Assembly: GCA_011032825.1 (NCBI GenBank)
Contig: JAADJZ010000003.1
Coordinates: 1,240,001-1,304,000 of the forward strand
DNA: 64,000 nucleotides
Direction: 5' to 3'
Source: Massariosphaeria phaeospora
Lineage: Eukaryota > Ascomycota > Dothideomycetes > Pleosporales
The position numbers and the translations under genes are program-made. The notes under the pieces were generated by a model. It made no database searches and was not told the origin of the DNA. It saw only the letters and a program-made list of their open reading frames with translations. This document shows, in pieces, positions 37,468 to 48,000 of this stretch. Position 1 is the first letter of the stretch, and each line of letters begins with the position of its first letter.

Positions 37468-39503
37468 TTAGCCCAACCCAGGCGGAATATCCGTCCACCT
37501 TCCATCGGGCCACCAAGTCCCCGCCCGCGTGAAATCACTATACGTAACCCCCCCAAACGGCAGATAGTTCACGAACCCGAATCGGAAAAACTCAGGATGA
37601 TCCATCGCCCGCCTCGTCCACGTAAAATTATTATCGCCGTTTTTATGAAACCCGCGGAAGCGCTCGACGTCATTAACCAGCACGCTGACGCCCTCGTAGC
37701 CACGTAGAAGATGGTCCCACTCAAATGTGATGTTGCTGGTGGTGGGTGAGAAGGTGGGCGGCAGGATAGAGGGGATGCCGTAGCCAAGTTGCGCGTCGCC
37801 GCGGAGGGATGCCGCGGTTTGGAGTATGGGCGCAAAGCCCCAGCGGGCGACGCCATTGATGAAGAGGCCAACTAGAAGTCCTTGAAAGAGGAGGCTGGTG
37901 CGGGTTTGCAGGGATGTGCCCGGGAGTAGGAGGAGGGCGAGGATGTAATGGTGGATCCGGAGGTCTAGGTTGGGGATAGCGAGAAGGATGAGTAGGCCGA
38001 TACCGAGGACTGCGTACAAAGCTAGGTATCGAGGGAGCCTGCCTTCGTTCCTGAAACACCATGCTTGGAAGATTGCAATGACAGCGATAATAAGCACGAT
38101 GAAGACAAGGGCAGTGATAGCTCCCGGCTGTTGGTTTAGATCGTGCGGTGTAAGGCGTTGGATGGGTATCATATCAAGCGTGATGTTACTTAGTGCGCCG
38201 ACCCAGCAGGCGCCTAACCACAAAACCGTCTTTTCGAGGTGAGCGTTGAAGTTGGCTAACGTTTTGCGAACACTGAAGCGGTAGATGAAAACAGCAATAA
38301 ACACGGCCGGTAGGAAGCTACCGAGCGCCGTAGATGCTAAAGATGGATAGTCGGCATATGGGGGTGGATCGGATGCCATGGCAGTCTGGAAATAGACAAT
38401 GACAAAGACGGGAGCAAAGAACGCGAGAGGACTAGAGGAGAAGAGCGAGATTGAAGCAGTGAATATGGTTGACAGAACGAGGAGATGCCATCGTGGGTCT
38501 CTGCATTTAGCGGCATCGCGGACGACGCCCTCGTCTCGATTGAAGTCAAATGACAAAGGGAAGCTCGAGTTGAAGCCTACGCTCATTATCCCGTTTCTTT
38601 CGACCGCGCCAAAGCTGGATTGCTCCCCGACGAGGGAGAGAAGACCGCAGCCGCCACGAGGATCTCTGACAACTCCAGCGTGTATCGCCGCGGGGCAGAT
38701 GAACGAGTCACCACGATACGGGAAGTGGCCATCTTCGGCAGGCTCAGGAGCGCCGCCTACGACCAGTGGGCGATATACTATCTGCTCGTCGCCCACGGTC
38801 CGAGGATTCAGAAGCTGCACGCCGGCACAGTCAGCAGGGCAGCTAAAAGCAAAGGTTGAGTCATCGAAAGGAAGGCAGTTCCTGCCGTCGAGTCCGCAGC
38901 TAGGCGAATCTAGCCTGGACAGCATGTCAGCAGTGGACACGGAGTCGAATTCCCGACTGGAGAGAGGTACCATAGCCTCGCCGTGCAGGAGAGTCGGACG
39001 GGCGCCCCAAAGCCGCCGATGTCCCGCGGGAGGCTGAAGGTTGTGATGACAAGGCCGAATGCGACAAGCCAGAGGACGAAAGCGGCGGCTCCCAGGGCGA
39101 GGCGCAGGACCCGGGGCAGACGGGCCACGAGGCGCACGGGCGCCGTCTGCAGCGTCTCCGCCAGCGGCTGGACGTGATAGACGGTCGGCGGCTGCGGCCC
39201 TCGCAGCCAAGTGGCAAGCGGGCGACTGAGGCGGAGGAGCGGGCACGGAGTCTGCTCTTGCAGCCTCTGCCACGAAGCGGCGAAGCGGGCACGGCGGGGC
39301 GGGGCGGCCTCGTAGTCGAACTGGCTGCGGCCGTAGTCGAACTGCTGGCTGCGGCGCGCCTCGGGGGTCGCCCGCTTCGAGGCCCGCTCTGCCGACGATG
39401 GCGATGGCGACGGCGACGGCGCGCGAGGGGCGATGCGGTCAGCGCTCTCGACGGCCGTCGGGTGCGCGGCGGGAGGGGGGTTGGGGGGGTTGGCCGCGGC
39501 CAT
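37468..39503 (-). CDS. LCCL-domain multispanning membrane protein
   Basis: Two exons (39503-38971, 38914-37468; intron 56 nt) give 659 residues. A Pro/Ser/Arg-rich cytosolic N-terminus leads to a first membrane helix (AAFVLWLVAFGLVITTF). An extracytoplasmic LCCL domain follows: VRLSCTARLW/LDSPSCGLDGRNC, FSCPADCAGVQLLNP, YRGDSFICPAAIHAGV, GGCG, FPLSFDF. About eight further hydrophobic segments and a soluble C-terminal part follow (WTRRAMDHPEFFRFGF, GTWWPDGRWTDIPPG). Fungal proteins of this family are widespread but uncharacterised; LCCL modules are thought to bind lipid or sugar ligands. The intron lies inside the LCCL domain and is supported by the restored Trp codon. It is divergent from the hydrolase gene. 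Confidence 0.9.
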
Positions 39504-39932
39504 GGTGCGTCTGGGTGTCAACAGCTGCGACTGAGTGTCAACAACGGCACACGGACATGCGCAGCGCTGGAGGGGCACTGGGGCAGGTCCCATCCCGAGT
39601 CCCTGGAGACAGAGTGGAGTGACGGTGAGAGGTAGAAGCAGAGTCAGGTGACGGAAGCAGAGTCAGGTGACGGCTCTTGGCGCGTCTCGGGTCCACGGCC
39701 GGCGATTCGACCGTTCGGTTAACTGACTCACAACTCCAACTCCAACTCCCCCACGCATAAACGGCCATCTATGCAAAACAACCCTAGGGACCGTGGCGCT
39801 TCAGGCCACCCCCGCCAACACCATGCAACACTGTAACCTTGCAGCCGGCTGCGTATAAGACAACCAGTCCACCCAACCGTGTGCCACTGCCTCCATCGCC
39901 CACGTCCACCGAAGACCCCTCGCAAGACAGCC
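39504..39932. other. Divergent promoter region (LCCL protein / hydrolase)
   Basis: About 430 bases. A short near-repeat (agagtcaggtgacg, twice near 39640-39675) is visible. No gene. Confidence 0.5.
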
Positions 39933-40727
39933 ATGGACCCCTCCACCTCCACCTCCGCCTCCGCTGTTGCAAAGCCCACCCTCGCCATCATCCAAGGCTC
40001 CTTCCAAACCCCTCTCTTCTACCAAGCCTTCCACTCCCAACTCCAGTCCCAGGGCTTCGAAACCGTGCACCCCGAACTCCCCAGCTGCAATCCCTCCGCT
40101 CCAGACCACCCCTCCAAAACCCTCACCGACGACGCCCGCGCCGTCCACGCTGTCCTCACGCGCCTCGTCGAAGAAGAAAGCAAACCCGTCGTCGTGATCA
40201 TGCACTCGTACGGCGGCCTCGTCGGCAGCGAGGCCATCCCGCAGTCTCTCACCTACACGTCTCGAAAAGCCGAAGGAAAGGCCGGCGGCGTCTTGCACCT
40301 CTTCTACTGCGCCGCCTTCATTTTGCCCGTCGGCCAGTCCGTGCTCAGCGCTTTTGGCGAGTCCCCCAATAATGAGCTTTACGGAAACGGTACTTTCAAG
40401 ATGAAGAATGCAAAAGACGTGCTGTTTGGTGATTTACCCGAGCCGGAGGCCGACATGTGGGCAAGCAGGATGGTGCCGCAGAGCTATGGTGTGCAAGAAA
40501 CGAAGCTAAGTCAGGCTGCATGGGAGTATGTGGCTAGTACGTACTTGGTGTGTGAGGGGGACAAGGCCGTGCCCAGGGCATATCAGGAGGGTTTTGCCGA
40601 GACCGCCGGGAGTAGGGTGCTAGTGAGTGATGACGGCGTGGGTCATGAGGCGATGCTTAGTTGGACCGCGGGGTTGGTCGATGTGGTATTAGGGGTTCTG
40701 AGGAAACTTGAGGGGGAGACGGTCTAG
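39933..40727 (+). CDS. Alpha/beta hydrolase-fold esterase-like protein
   Basis: A single exon of 264 residues. Strand and nucleophile-elbow sequence PVVVIMHSYGG contains the catalytic Ser (H-S-Y-G). An oxyanion-side motif GSFQTPLFYQAF lies near the N-terminus, and the catalytic His is in DDGVGHEAML. This arrangement fits the salicylate/methyl-ester esterase-like branch of the AB-hydrolase superfamily, which is abundant in fungi. The substrate is unknown. A longer open frame upstream would need a GTG start, so the ATG at MDPSTSTS is used. Confidence 0.85.
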   Translation: MDPSTSTSASAVAKPTLAIIQGSFQTPLFYQAFHSQLQSQGFETVHPELPSCNPSAPDHPSKTLTDDARAVHAVLTRLVEEESKPVVVIMHSYGGLVGSEAIPQSLTYTSRKAEGKAGGVLHLFYCAAFILPVGQSVLSAFGESPNNELYGNGTFKMKNAKDVLFGDLPEPEADMWASRMVPQSYGVQETKLSQAAWEYVASTYLVCEGDKAVPRAYQEGFAETAGSRVLVSDDGVGHEAMLSWTAGLVDVVLGVLRKLEGETV

Positions 40728-40942
40728 ATAGGAGAAATGTGTTGGACTAGAGCTCGCTCATATTCTAGTGCTCATATAGTGCGAGATGAAATTGTTCCAT
40801 GCGCGTTCCTTATCCTTAGATGGATAAGTGGAATGATCGAGAAGATGAAACAAGCGGGGTATAGTACTGAAGGTATGAAAAGACAGCTTTCTCCATCTAT
40901 GCCTGCTCTAACTTCTCAAACGCAGTTACAAGGCAATATCCT

Positions 40943-42592
40943 CTATAGTTTGACTTGAAATCTGGGATTCGTCCGTATCCTCTCGCCATAGATCCGAAAG
41001 AGCACAGGCACGGGAATTAGCGCCAGTGATATGAACCCCAGTACGCTGTTGCCCCATCCTAGACCCAACTTATCATACATTGACAGGCCGGAAAGCGGCA
41101 GTACAGCCCCGAAGACGGATCGCAGGACAGTGTTGGCGGCAATGGCGGATGCGGCGTGAACGGTAAAAGCATCTATGAGGTACGTCTGAATGGTCATCAT
41201 GCCGGTCAGATTACCCACACCGATGAATGCCGTTGCCATGATGGGAACTATCCAATGAACATGTTCCTCGGTGGTCCACCCGTAGATGAAGATGCCGATG
41301 GGTAGAGCAATACCGCCAGGCAGAGTGAGCACGAACGGAAGTCGGTGCTCTGGCTTTACATTGCCCTGCGCTATTTTCTTCTTGATGACTCTGTCGGAGA
41401 CGACACCGAGCACGCCCATGCCAACGATCATCCCAACGCCCATGCCGATAAAGGAGAGGCCGACGCTGCCGGAAGAGAAATGGTACTGGCCTTCGAACAC
41501 GAATGTTATGGTGACCATGAGCAGGTAGAGAATACCGTAGTTCACGGCGACGAACAGAGACATTAGGAACACGATAGGCGAGAGAAATAGCATCTTCATG
41601 GGTCGCACGATACTGCGTAGAAAAACTTCCTTGGGAGAAAGGCCGGAGGCGAGCTTGGAGGTGAGGTTGGCGTTTCCGGTTTCTTTGCGCAGGCGTGCGG
41701 CCTTGCGCTCAAGGAGTGTCGGCGGATACGTCTCCTTTGTGAAGAAGAACAGAAGTATGGAGAAGAATGCTGCAAGGATAGCCAAGATCCAGAAGACCCA
41801 TCGCCAGCCTCTGGCTTCCACGAGGAAGCCACCGCATACTGGGCCGATAACCGGCTGGGACGAGTTAGCTCGGCCGACGTCCATGGAGAGTGGTGGACCA
41901 TGCTTACGCCCAAAAGTGGACCCATACCCCAGATGGCCATGGCACCAGCACGTTTCTCTTGGGGAAAGATGTCGGCAATGGTGCCACCGCCTATGGTGAG
42001 GGGAGCTGCACCAGCACAGCCAGCCAGGAGCCGGAAACCGACGAGCATGTCCATGTTCGAGCTGAGTGCACAGGCTACGGTGAAGGCGACAAACAAAAGA
42101 TTGCATGTATGGTAGATGACAGACCGGCCGTAGAGTTCGGAGAGTGGGGCGATTATCAGAGGGCCGATGGCGAAGCCGAGGATGTAGATGGAGACGACAA
42201 AGGTGGCCATGAGTTTGGAGGGCTCGTGGAACGCGCGCAGTACTTCTGGAACACCCGGCGCGAAGAAAGACGAGCCGAGGGGTCTGGGCTGTCAGTCCGA
42301 GGACAAGAGGTGCAGAGCGCCAAGGGACGAGGCCTACGTTACGAGAGTCACAAGAGCCAAGGTAGCAATAGTGGTCCATTTCTGCGCTTTGTCAGGATCG
42401 CTGAGCGCACGCCACGCCACGGTTTGCCTCGGTGTGAGTGATACGCACCCTGCTTTCTGGCCAGTTGAGTGGGTTGTGGGGGTCGTCGGGCCCGTCCCAG
42501 TCGACGACATGCGGATGCCGCCCGTCCTTTTCCAGATGCGCACTCGACGCTGGGAACGCGCCGGAGCCTGCGACGGTGGCAGGTGTGGCCAT
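40943..42592 (-). CDS. Major facilitator superfamily drug:H+ antiporter (DHA1 type)
   Basis: Four exons (42592-42449, 42381-42338, 42283-41908, 41854-40943; introns 67, 54, 53 nt) give 491 residues. The N-terminus carries the DHA1 leader [15 protein letters not shown], then [25 protein letters not shown]. The loop 2-3 motif is LSELYGR and the antiporter motif C is [10 protein letters not shown]. About twelve membrane segments are visible, with a charged central loop ([20 protein letters not shown]). Members export drugs, toxins or polyamines using the proton gradient. Nothing nearby suggests a metabolite cluster. Each junction restores a conserved motif. Confidence 0.92.
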
Positions 42593-42913
42593 GGCGGGCG
42601 GAGGCGGAGGCGGAGGCGGGCACGCGGCGTGGCGGTGGAGAGGGGGATAGCAATGAATAGGCTCCACGTCGCAAAGCAGCGCCAGCGCCCTATGCCACTA
42701 CTTGTACATAATGATCAACAGCCTCCTATGCTACTAAAAACAAGCTTCTCGCCTGCGCTCCCGGCTACCTCTTCGGGACATGGCGCTGCCGACTACGCTG
42801 GTTGTGGCTAGGTCGCTGCAAACACGGGCTCGCGTTCGGATTCAGGCCTCACTCCGGCTCCGCAACCACCACCTTCGGCCATGTCCCACTAACAGCTCAA
42901 GCACATTCCATGG
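42593..42913. other. Short intergenic region
   Basis: About 320 bases between two minus-strand genes: the MFS gene promoter and the 3' end of the next gene. Nothing recognised. Confidence 0.5.
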
Positions 42914-44635
42914 TCACGTTCCCCGTCGCAGTGCCTCCTCACACTCCCCCTTCAACTGTCTCACGGCCTGGTCCACACCCAGCCCAACCTGCCTCTCGCT
43001 CATCTGAAGCGCCCCATCTGCACTGACAACATGGCTGCCTTCTCCCTCCAGAAACCGACCCAGCTTATCTGGATGCCACCTCATCATCTCCTTCCTTAGC
43101 AGATGATCGCGCAGCTCCTTCACCTGCAGCATATCCACGCCTGAAAAGTCAATGCGTACTTCTAGCGGGTTGGGGGCCTGGTAAAACGAGTAAGGCGGTG
43201 GAATATAGCGGATCGGCATGGAAAACGCCGAAAGCAAGAAGCCGTAGACATTGTATTTGACCAAGAAGTCGGTCTTCGGGACGTGGTGTGTTAGGTGACG
43301 GTCGCGCACGTCTGGAAGGTAGCGCGCATCTTCGGACAGGAGGTCTGAAGGGTTCCCGCTCCGAGTGGGGAAATGCAACTTCGACTTCTGGAACCCCAAG
43401 TCATGGCTCGCGTCCTGACGCCTGTCCCAGTCTCGGTCATATTCGTCAAACGCTTTCCTCACATCTGCCGCTTAAACGTAGTTAGCACTCATCCTAGGCA
43501 AGGCAACTTTCCAGCATACCTGCATCGTCATCAGCCCTTCTCCGACTCTCTGACGCCCACATCTTCTCCCTCCCAAGAATTGGCCACGTATCACCCATAT
43601 CAAATTGATATTTCGCCCCCATGCCACCCATCTCCTCCTCGTTCACAACTGTCTCCCAGTCCATGTCATCCTCCCAGACGTTGTACCCCCCCGACGCCAG
43701 TTCTTGTGCTCAAATGCCTGTCGCCACGAATGCCGTTCTCGCCTGAGTTGATGCTGCAACTGCAGCTCATACTGCAGTTGCCCGAGCTGGTGCTCTCTGA
43801 TGTCTACTTCCTTCCGCTCTCGATGCAACTGCTCCCTTTCTTCTGCAAACCAACGCTTTTGTTCTCGAAGCGCGGTTTCCCGGGCATGGAGTTCGGATTC
43901 TCGGCTAAGAAGGGCTTCCCATCGGGCGTCTAGAGGCGCATTTGGCCCATGTTCATCATTTAGGAGCGAGTATTTTTGTTGTGTGGACGCGTCCTCGGTC
44001 GAAGACTCGTGTATATTGGCGTTTCTCGAAGCCTGTTGGTCCACTCCTTCTCCACAAGTGCCGTGTACATCCCCCCTCCACTCGTCTGAATCCGCTATCG
44101 TCTCCGTATACCCAGGCTGATAACAACTCACACCTGCCTCGTCATTACTCTTACCCATCGCATGGCCTAGCGGTGAGACTGGTCTTGTTTCCGCCGATTG
44201 AGCTCTCCTTCTAGTCCTAGAAGCTGTTGTAAAGTCAGGGAACCTCCAGCGGAAGTTTGTAAACGCCTGCTCAGGTTCATGGATGCGAAGCTCTTCTGGT
44301 ATTGGGTGCGGATACGGGTGCCATTCGTGACGAAGCCGTTCATAATACTGGGTGGGCTGCTGCGGAAGGGGGCTTAATGGTAGTAGTACACTGTGATAAT
44401 GACGGTAGTGGCGAGGCTGGAATGGTGCTGCGGGGTACGCGGACCATATAGGGAGCAAGTCTGGAGGTCTATAGTAGTAGGGCAAGGATTCAAAGTTTAA
44501 GGGGGTGGGAGTCCTACGTGGCGTCCGTCCTGCAGGCGGATGTATCTGATGGCGATCTGGGACCGAGTGTAGATTTGGGCCAGGTGCATAGAACGGATCC
44601 CAGGATATTTCAACTTCAGGCTCGATGGCATTCAT
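42914..44635 (-). pseudogene. Coiled-coil protein with J-domain-like C terminus, one apparent frameshift
   Basis: Two exons (44635-43520 and 43464-42914; 55-nt intron with a TGCTAAC branch point). The first ~300 residues are Pro/Tyr-rich and disordered. A charged coiled coil of about 80 residues follows (EEREQLHRERKEVDIREHQ), then EDDMDWETVV and a C-terminal segment with VKELRDHLLRKEMMRWHPDKLGR. Its HPD tripeptide recalls the degenerate J-domain of NFKBIL1-like fungal proteins. At a run of seven G (43686-43692 on the plus strand as C) the frame changes from EHKNWRRGG to GYNVWEDDMDW without a plausible intron. One more base would make a 555-residue protein. It is either a homopolymer assembly error or a disabled gene. 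Confidence 0.6.
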
Positions 44636-45086
44636 AGTGCTATCGGTGATTTTATTTTCGACGTAAAAAGGTGAACGAAGAGGAAATGAAAGACGAATAC
44701 GTCGAGTGTGGAAATGCGAGAGAGGCACCAATAAAGTGCATATCAACGTGGTTTGCTCAATCAAATAGAAATCGCACCACGTGGAAGCAAACTTAATGAT
44801 TCGGCGAGGGGGACACGCTGGCAGAGTGACGTGTAATTGGACTCAAGCTGTACGATGTACAGAGCCAGATTTGGTAGAATTTACATCAAGGTTACCGTGA
44901 CACAAGCCCAGGCTTTACATTTCAATAAGAGCTATCCAACAGCACATCAAGCCAACAAGAGAGCAACAGAGCCACTAAGCCACACACACCAACCTATACC
45001 TACATCCAACCATGACTATGTGTCAACTTTGTACGCAAGAATGGGTATCGACGCGGAAAACAAGCTTATTAATAGGATGAGAGGCC
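44636..45086. other. Intergenic region upstream of the J-like gene
   Basis: About 450 bases between two minus-strand genes. No recognisable product in the short open frames present. Confidence 0.5.
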
Positions 45087-48000
45087 CTACTCTTCGCTAT
45101 CGTCTCCTTCGAATGTCTCAGAAAAGCTGATAAGGGACCTGAAGCTTTCCAGTTCTTCTGGCAACCCCAAGTCCTTGTATCCTGCTCTATCAGCAAGCCA
45201 TGAGACAGGTACTAGGGCCAGAGAGCCTGCATGTGATCGTACGACCTTCGTCCTCTGCTTCTTCGGTAAGTTTCGAGGCATGTTTATAGATGACCCAGGA
45301 CTATGTATGCTATCGCTGCGCTTCTGACGGTGCTCCAATATGTCCACGTCGATGGTTCGGAGCGCTGCGAAATGATACACGTGCACCTTCTTCTTCTGAC
45401 CATATCTGCGGCTTCGTGCGATGGCCTGGGTCATAGCTGAGTCGTACTCGCGCTGAGTAGCTACTAAGAGAGGTGATACAAAGATAATGTGATTTGCATT
45501 TTGCAAGTTACTGCAATTGTTAGGTTTCATAGTGCTGCAGTTGAGAAAGGCTGTACTTACAGGCCAGAAGCTGATTCATCTGAGAGGTTAAGGATAAGCA
45601 CCTTCTTCCGTTTATGCGGGTCTTTGTTGGTCTTAAAGTCCTCAATATCGCGCGTTGCAGAAACACCGCTCTTGCTGACAGCATGATACTTTATGCCAAA
45701 GTGATTGAGGGTGAGCTTTACGTCGTCTATAATCCCTTCATTAGGAGCAAAGACAATGACTTGGTCAGACTTAGGAACCCCATTCATTAGCCGTGAAATA
45801 GCATCCAGCTTCTTCCCGAAACTTGTTTCTGCTCTGTCATCAGCTACAGACCCTAAATCCTGAGATTTAATAAGGTTCTTCATCTGGACTGGGACATGAC
45901 AGTCTGCTTGTACGCAACTCTCGTCATTTGATATGTTGGTGCCTTCGCATTGATGCGCACTACAGTGATATGTGCTAGGCTTCACATGTCCACTCGAGAT
46001 GGCTTGGATGGATTCAATAGATCTTGTCGATCTCTGCCGCAAAGTGAGTTCCTGCAGCAAGGATCCAGTCTGGGATGTGATTGTTTTGAGCGTCGTATTT
46101 GTCTTGTCAATGGTGACGCCTTTACGAGTTGCTGGGTGAAGCTCTGCATTTTCGAGTAAGCGTTTTACCGCCCGTCTTGCATCCCCATCAGCAAGTGATT
46201 TCCCTGCCTTGATGTCGCGCTTGAAAAAGCTGTATTCATCATCGCCAGCTCTTCCGTGCCTTAGGTACCCTTCTGCCTCTTTCATCATCCCCAGGAGTTC
46301 TGCCTCGGTGCTTTGACGTTGTTCCTGACGCTTCTCTTTCAGCTTGTCTAATCCAGAGTCCCCTAGCTCTTCCTTGAAAAGCAGAGCAGACTTGACCAAA
46401 GCTTCCTCGGCTGTGGCAGAATTGTTTAGACTACCATTCAACCGTTCCGCTCGATCAGCAGTTGACTTATTGAGCCTCTTGATCTGCATTTTCTGGGCGA
46501 TTAAGTGCTGGGACAATTCAAGATACACTGCGTTATGTGCAGCGCTCAACGTAACTGGTCGAAGCTCTTCTATGCACGATACATGCTGAAGTGAAGGCTC
46601 ATTTTGCCTAGCAAAATTGTCTAGAAAATGCTGTGCGCGATGATGACGGGCTCGATGCCACTGATATGACATTGTTTCAGTTTTGGAGAAGAACTTCTCC
46701 ACATCAGTCTGGCCCTTTAGCAGTTGCTTTTCCATCTCAGTTGTAACCTTTGCGTCACTTAACACGTCGCGCCCGAGCCGAATACCAAAGAATGACGCGA
46801 TCTGGTTAACGTCCGTAAAATTAGATAACAGTGGAGTTCCAGATAATATCCATTGGTTCAGAGAGGATAGCCGTTGGATAATAGCGCAGGTATAGAAATT
46901 CTTGTCCTGGTAGAGATAGTGATACTCATCCACGACTAGACGATTGAACTGGAACATCTGCAGCAGAGGGTGAAAATGGCCTGCATTGCGAGTCGAACCT
47001 GGACGTGAAGTAACCTTGTTGACTTTGGGTTTGGGTTTGGGTTTGGCGGAGGCGGATGGAGCGTTCTTGGATTTGACATACGCACTGCCGTGTTTGACTT
47101 TCTGCGGCACAACAGCGTTAAATTCAGATGACTCCAAACGGGCTCTGAGGATTCTGTCCAACTCCTTGGCAAACTCGAGGGGGTCACTGTTCAACAGTGT
47201 CTCAACTCTGTCCGGCATCTCTTTCATACTGTAGTCTAACCACGCATCAAAGGCCCGACCCCTGAAGTCTCGCTCTTTTCCCCGGGAGGCAGTAGTCCTG
47301 CCAAGGGCTGGTTCTGGCATGGCGGAGAATCGAGCTAATGACGTAATGTACTTTTCGTCAGCGAGTACCTTCCATGAAACAATAATAAATCTTGATTCCT
47401 GGAATCCTCAATGCTTAAGCTTTCGAGATCAGAGAACTGCTCGATCAGAAGCACATTATATGACTGGTATCTCTGTTCACCTAAGCATTCTTTTAACTCA
47501 TCCCTCCACTGCGGTGCGATGAGAGGCGGGCATACGATCAATGTGGCAGCGATATTGATCAAACTTGGAAGACCAGCAGCGAGGCTGCTATCAACACTCA
47601 AGACGGCGCCTTCAGGGTTCTGCTCGAATTCGCTCTCTACAAGACTGATCGTAGTAACCGTCTTCCCGAAAGATGGCATATCAGCTAGGACACCTCCGCG
47701 AAGCGTGACAGTCGACTCAGCACGAGCTTCAACACGCCAGCCTAAACCGTTATGAACTTCCTCTTCGATCTCGGAGAGGACTAGGGCAACGCCAGCTTCC
47801 TGCGACCTCATCCATGCCAGGGACCGCCTTTGTGCTTCACTTAAGGTTTTCTTGAAGTGATGAAGCCCAGTGTAGGTGCTATCGCTTGAGTTCCCCCGCA
47901 AGCGGAATCTATCAAAAGGCTCTTTGGCGACATCTAAGTGACTTGTCACAAGTCTCCATGATATACGTGGGTTTTCAGAGCCCAATCGGTTTGCGGCACG

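Noticed and set aside
47397..47460. An intron (GTGCTT donor, CCAG acceptor) to explain the DNMT5 frame change
   Set aside because: It would delete YNVLLIEQFSDLESLSIED, which looks like conserved SNF2-domain sequence; a one-base loss explains the junction better.
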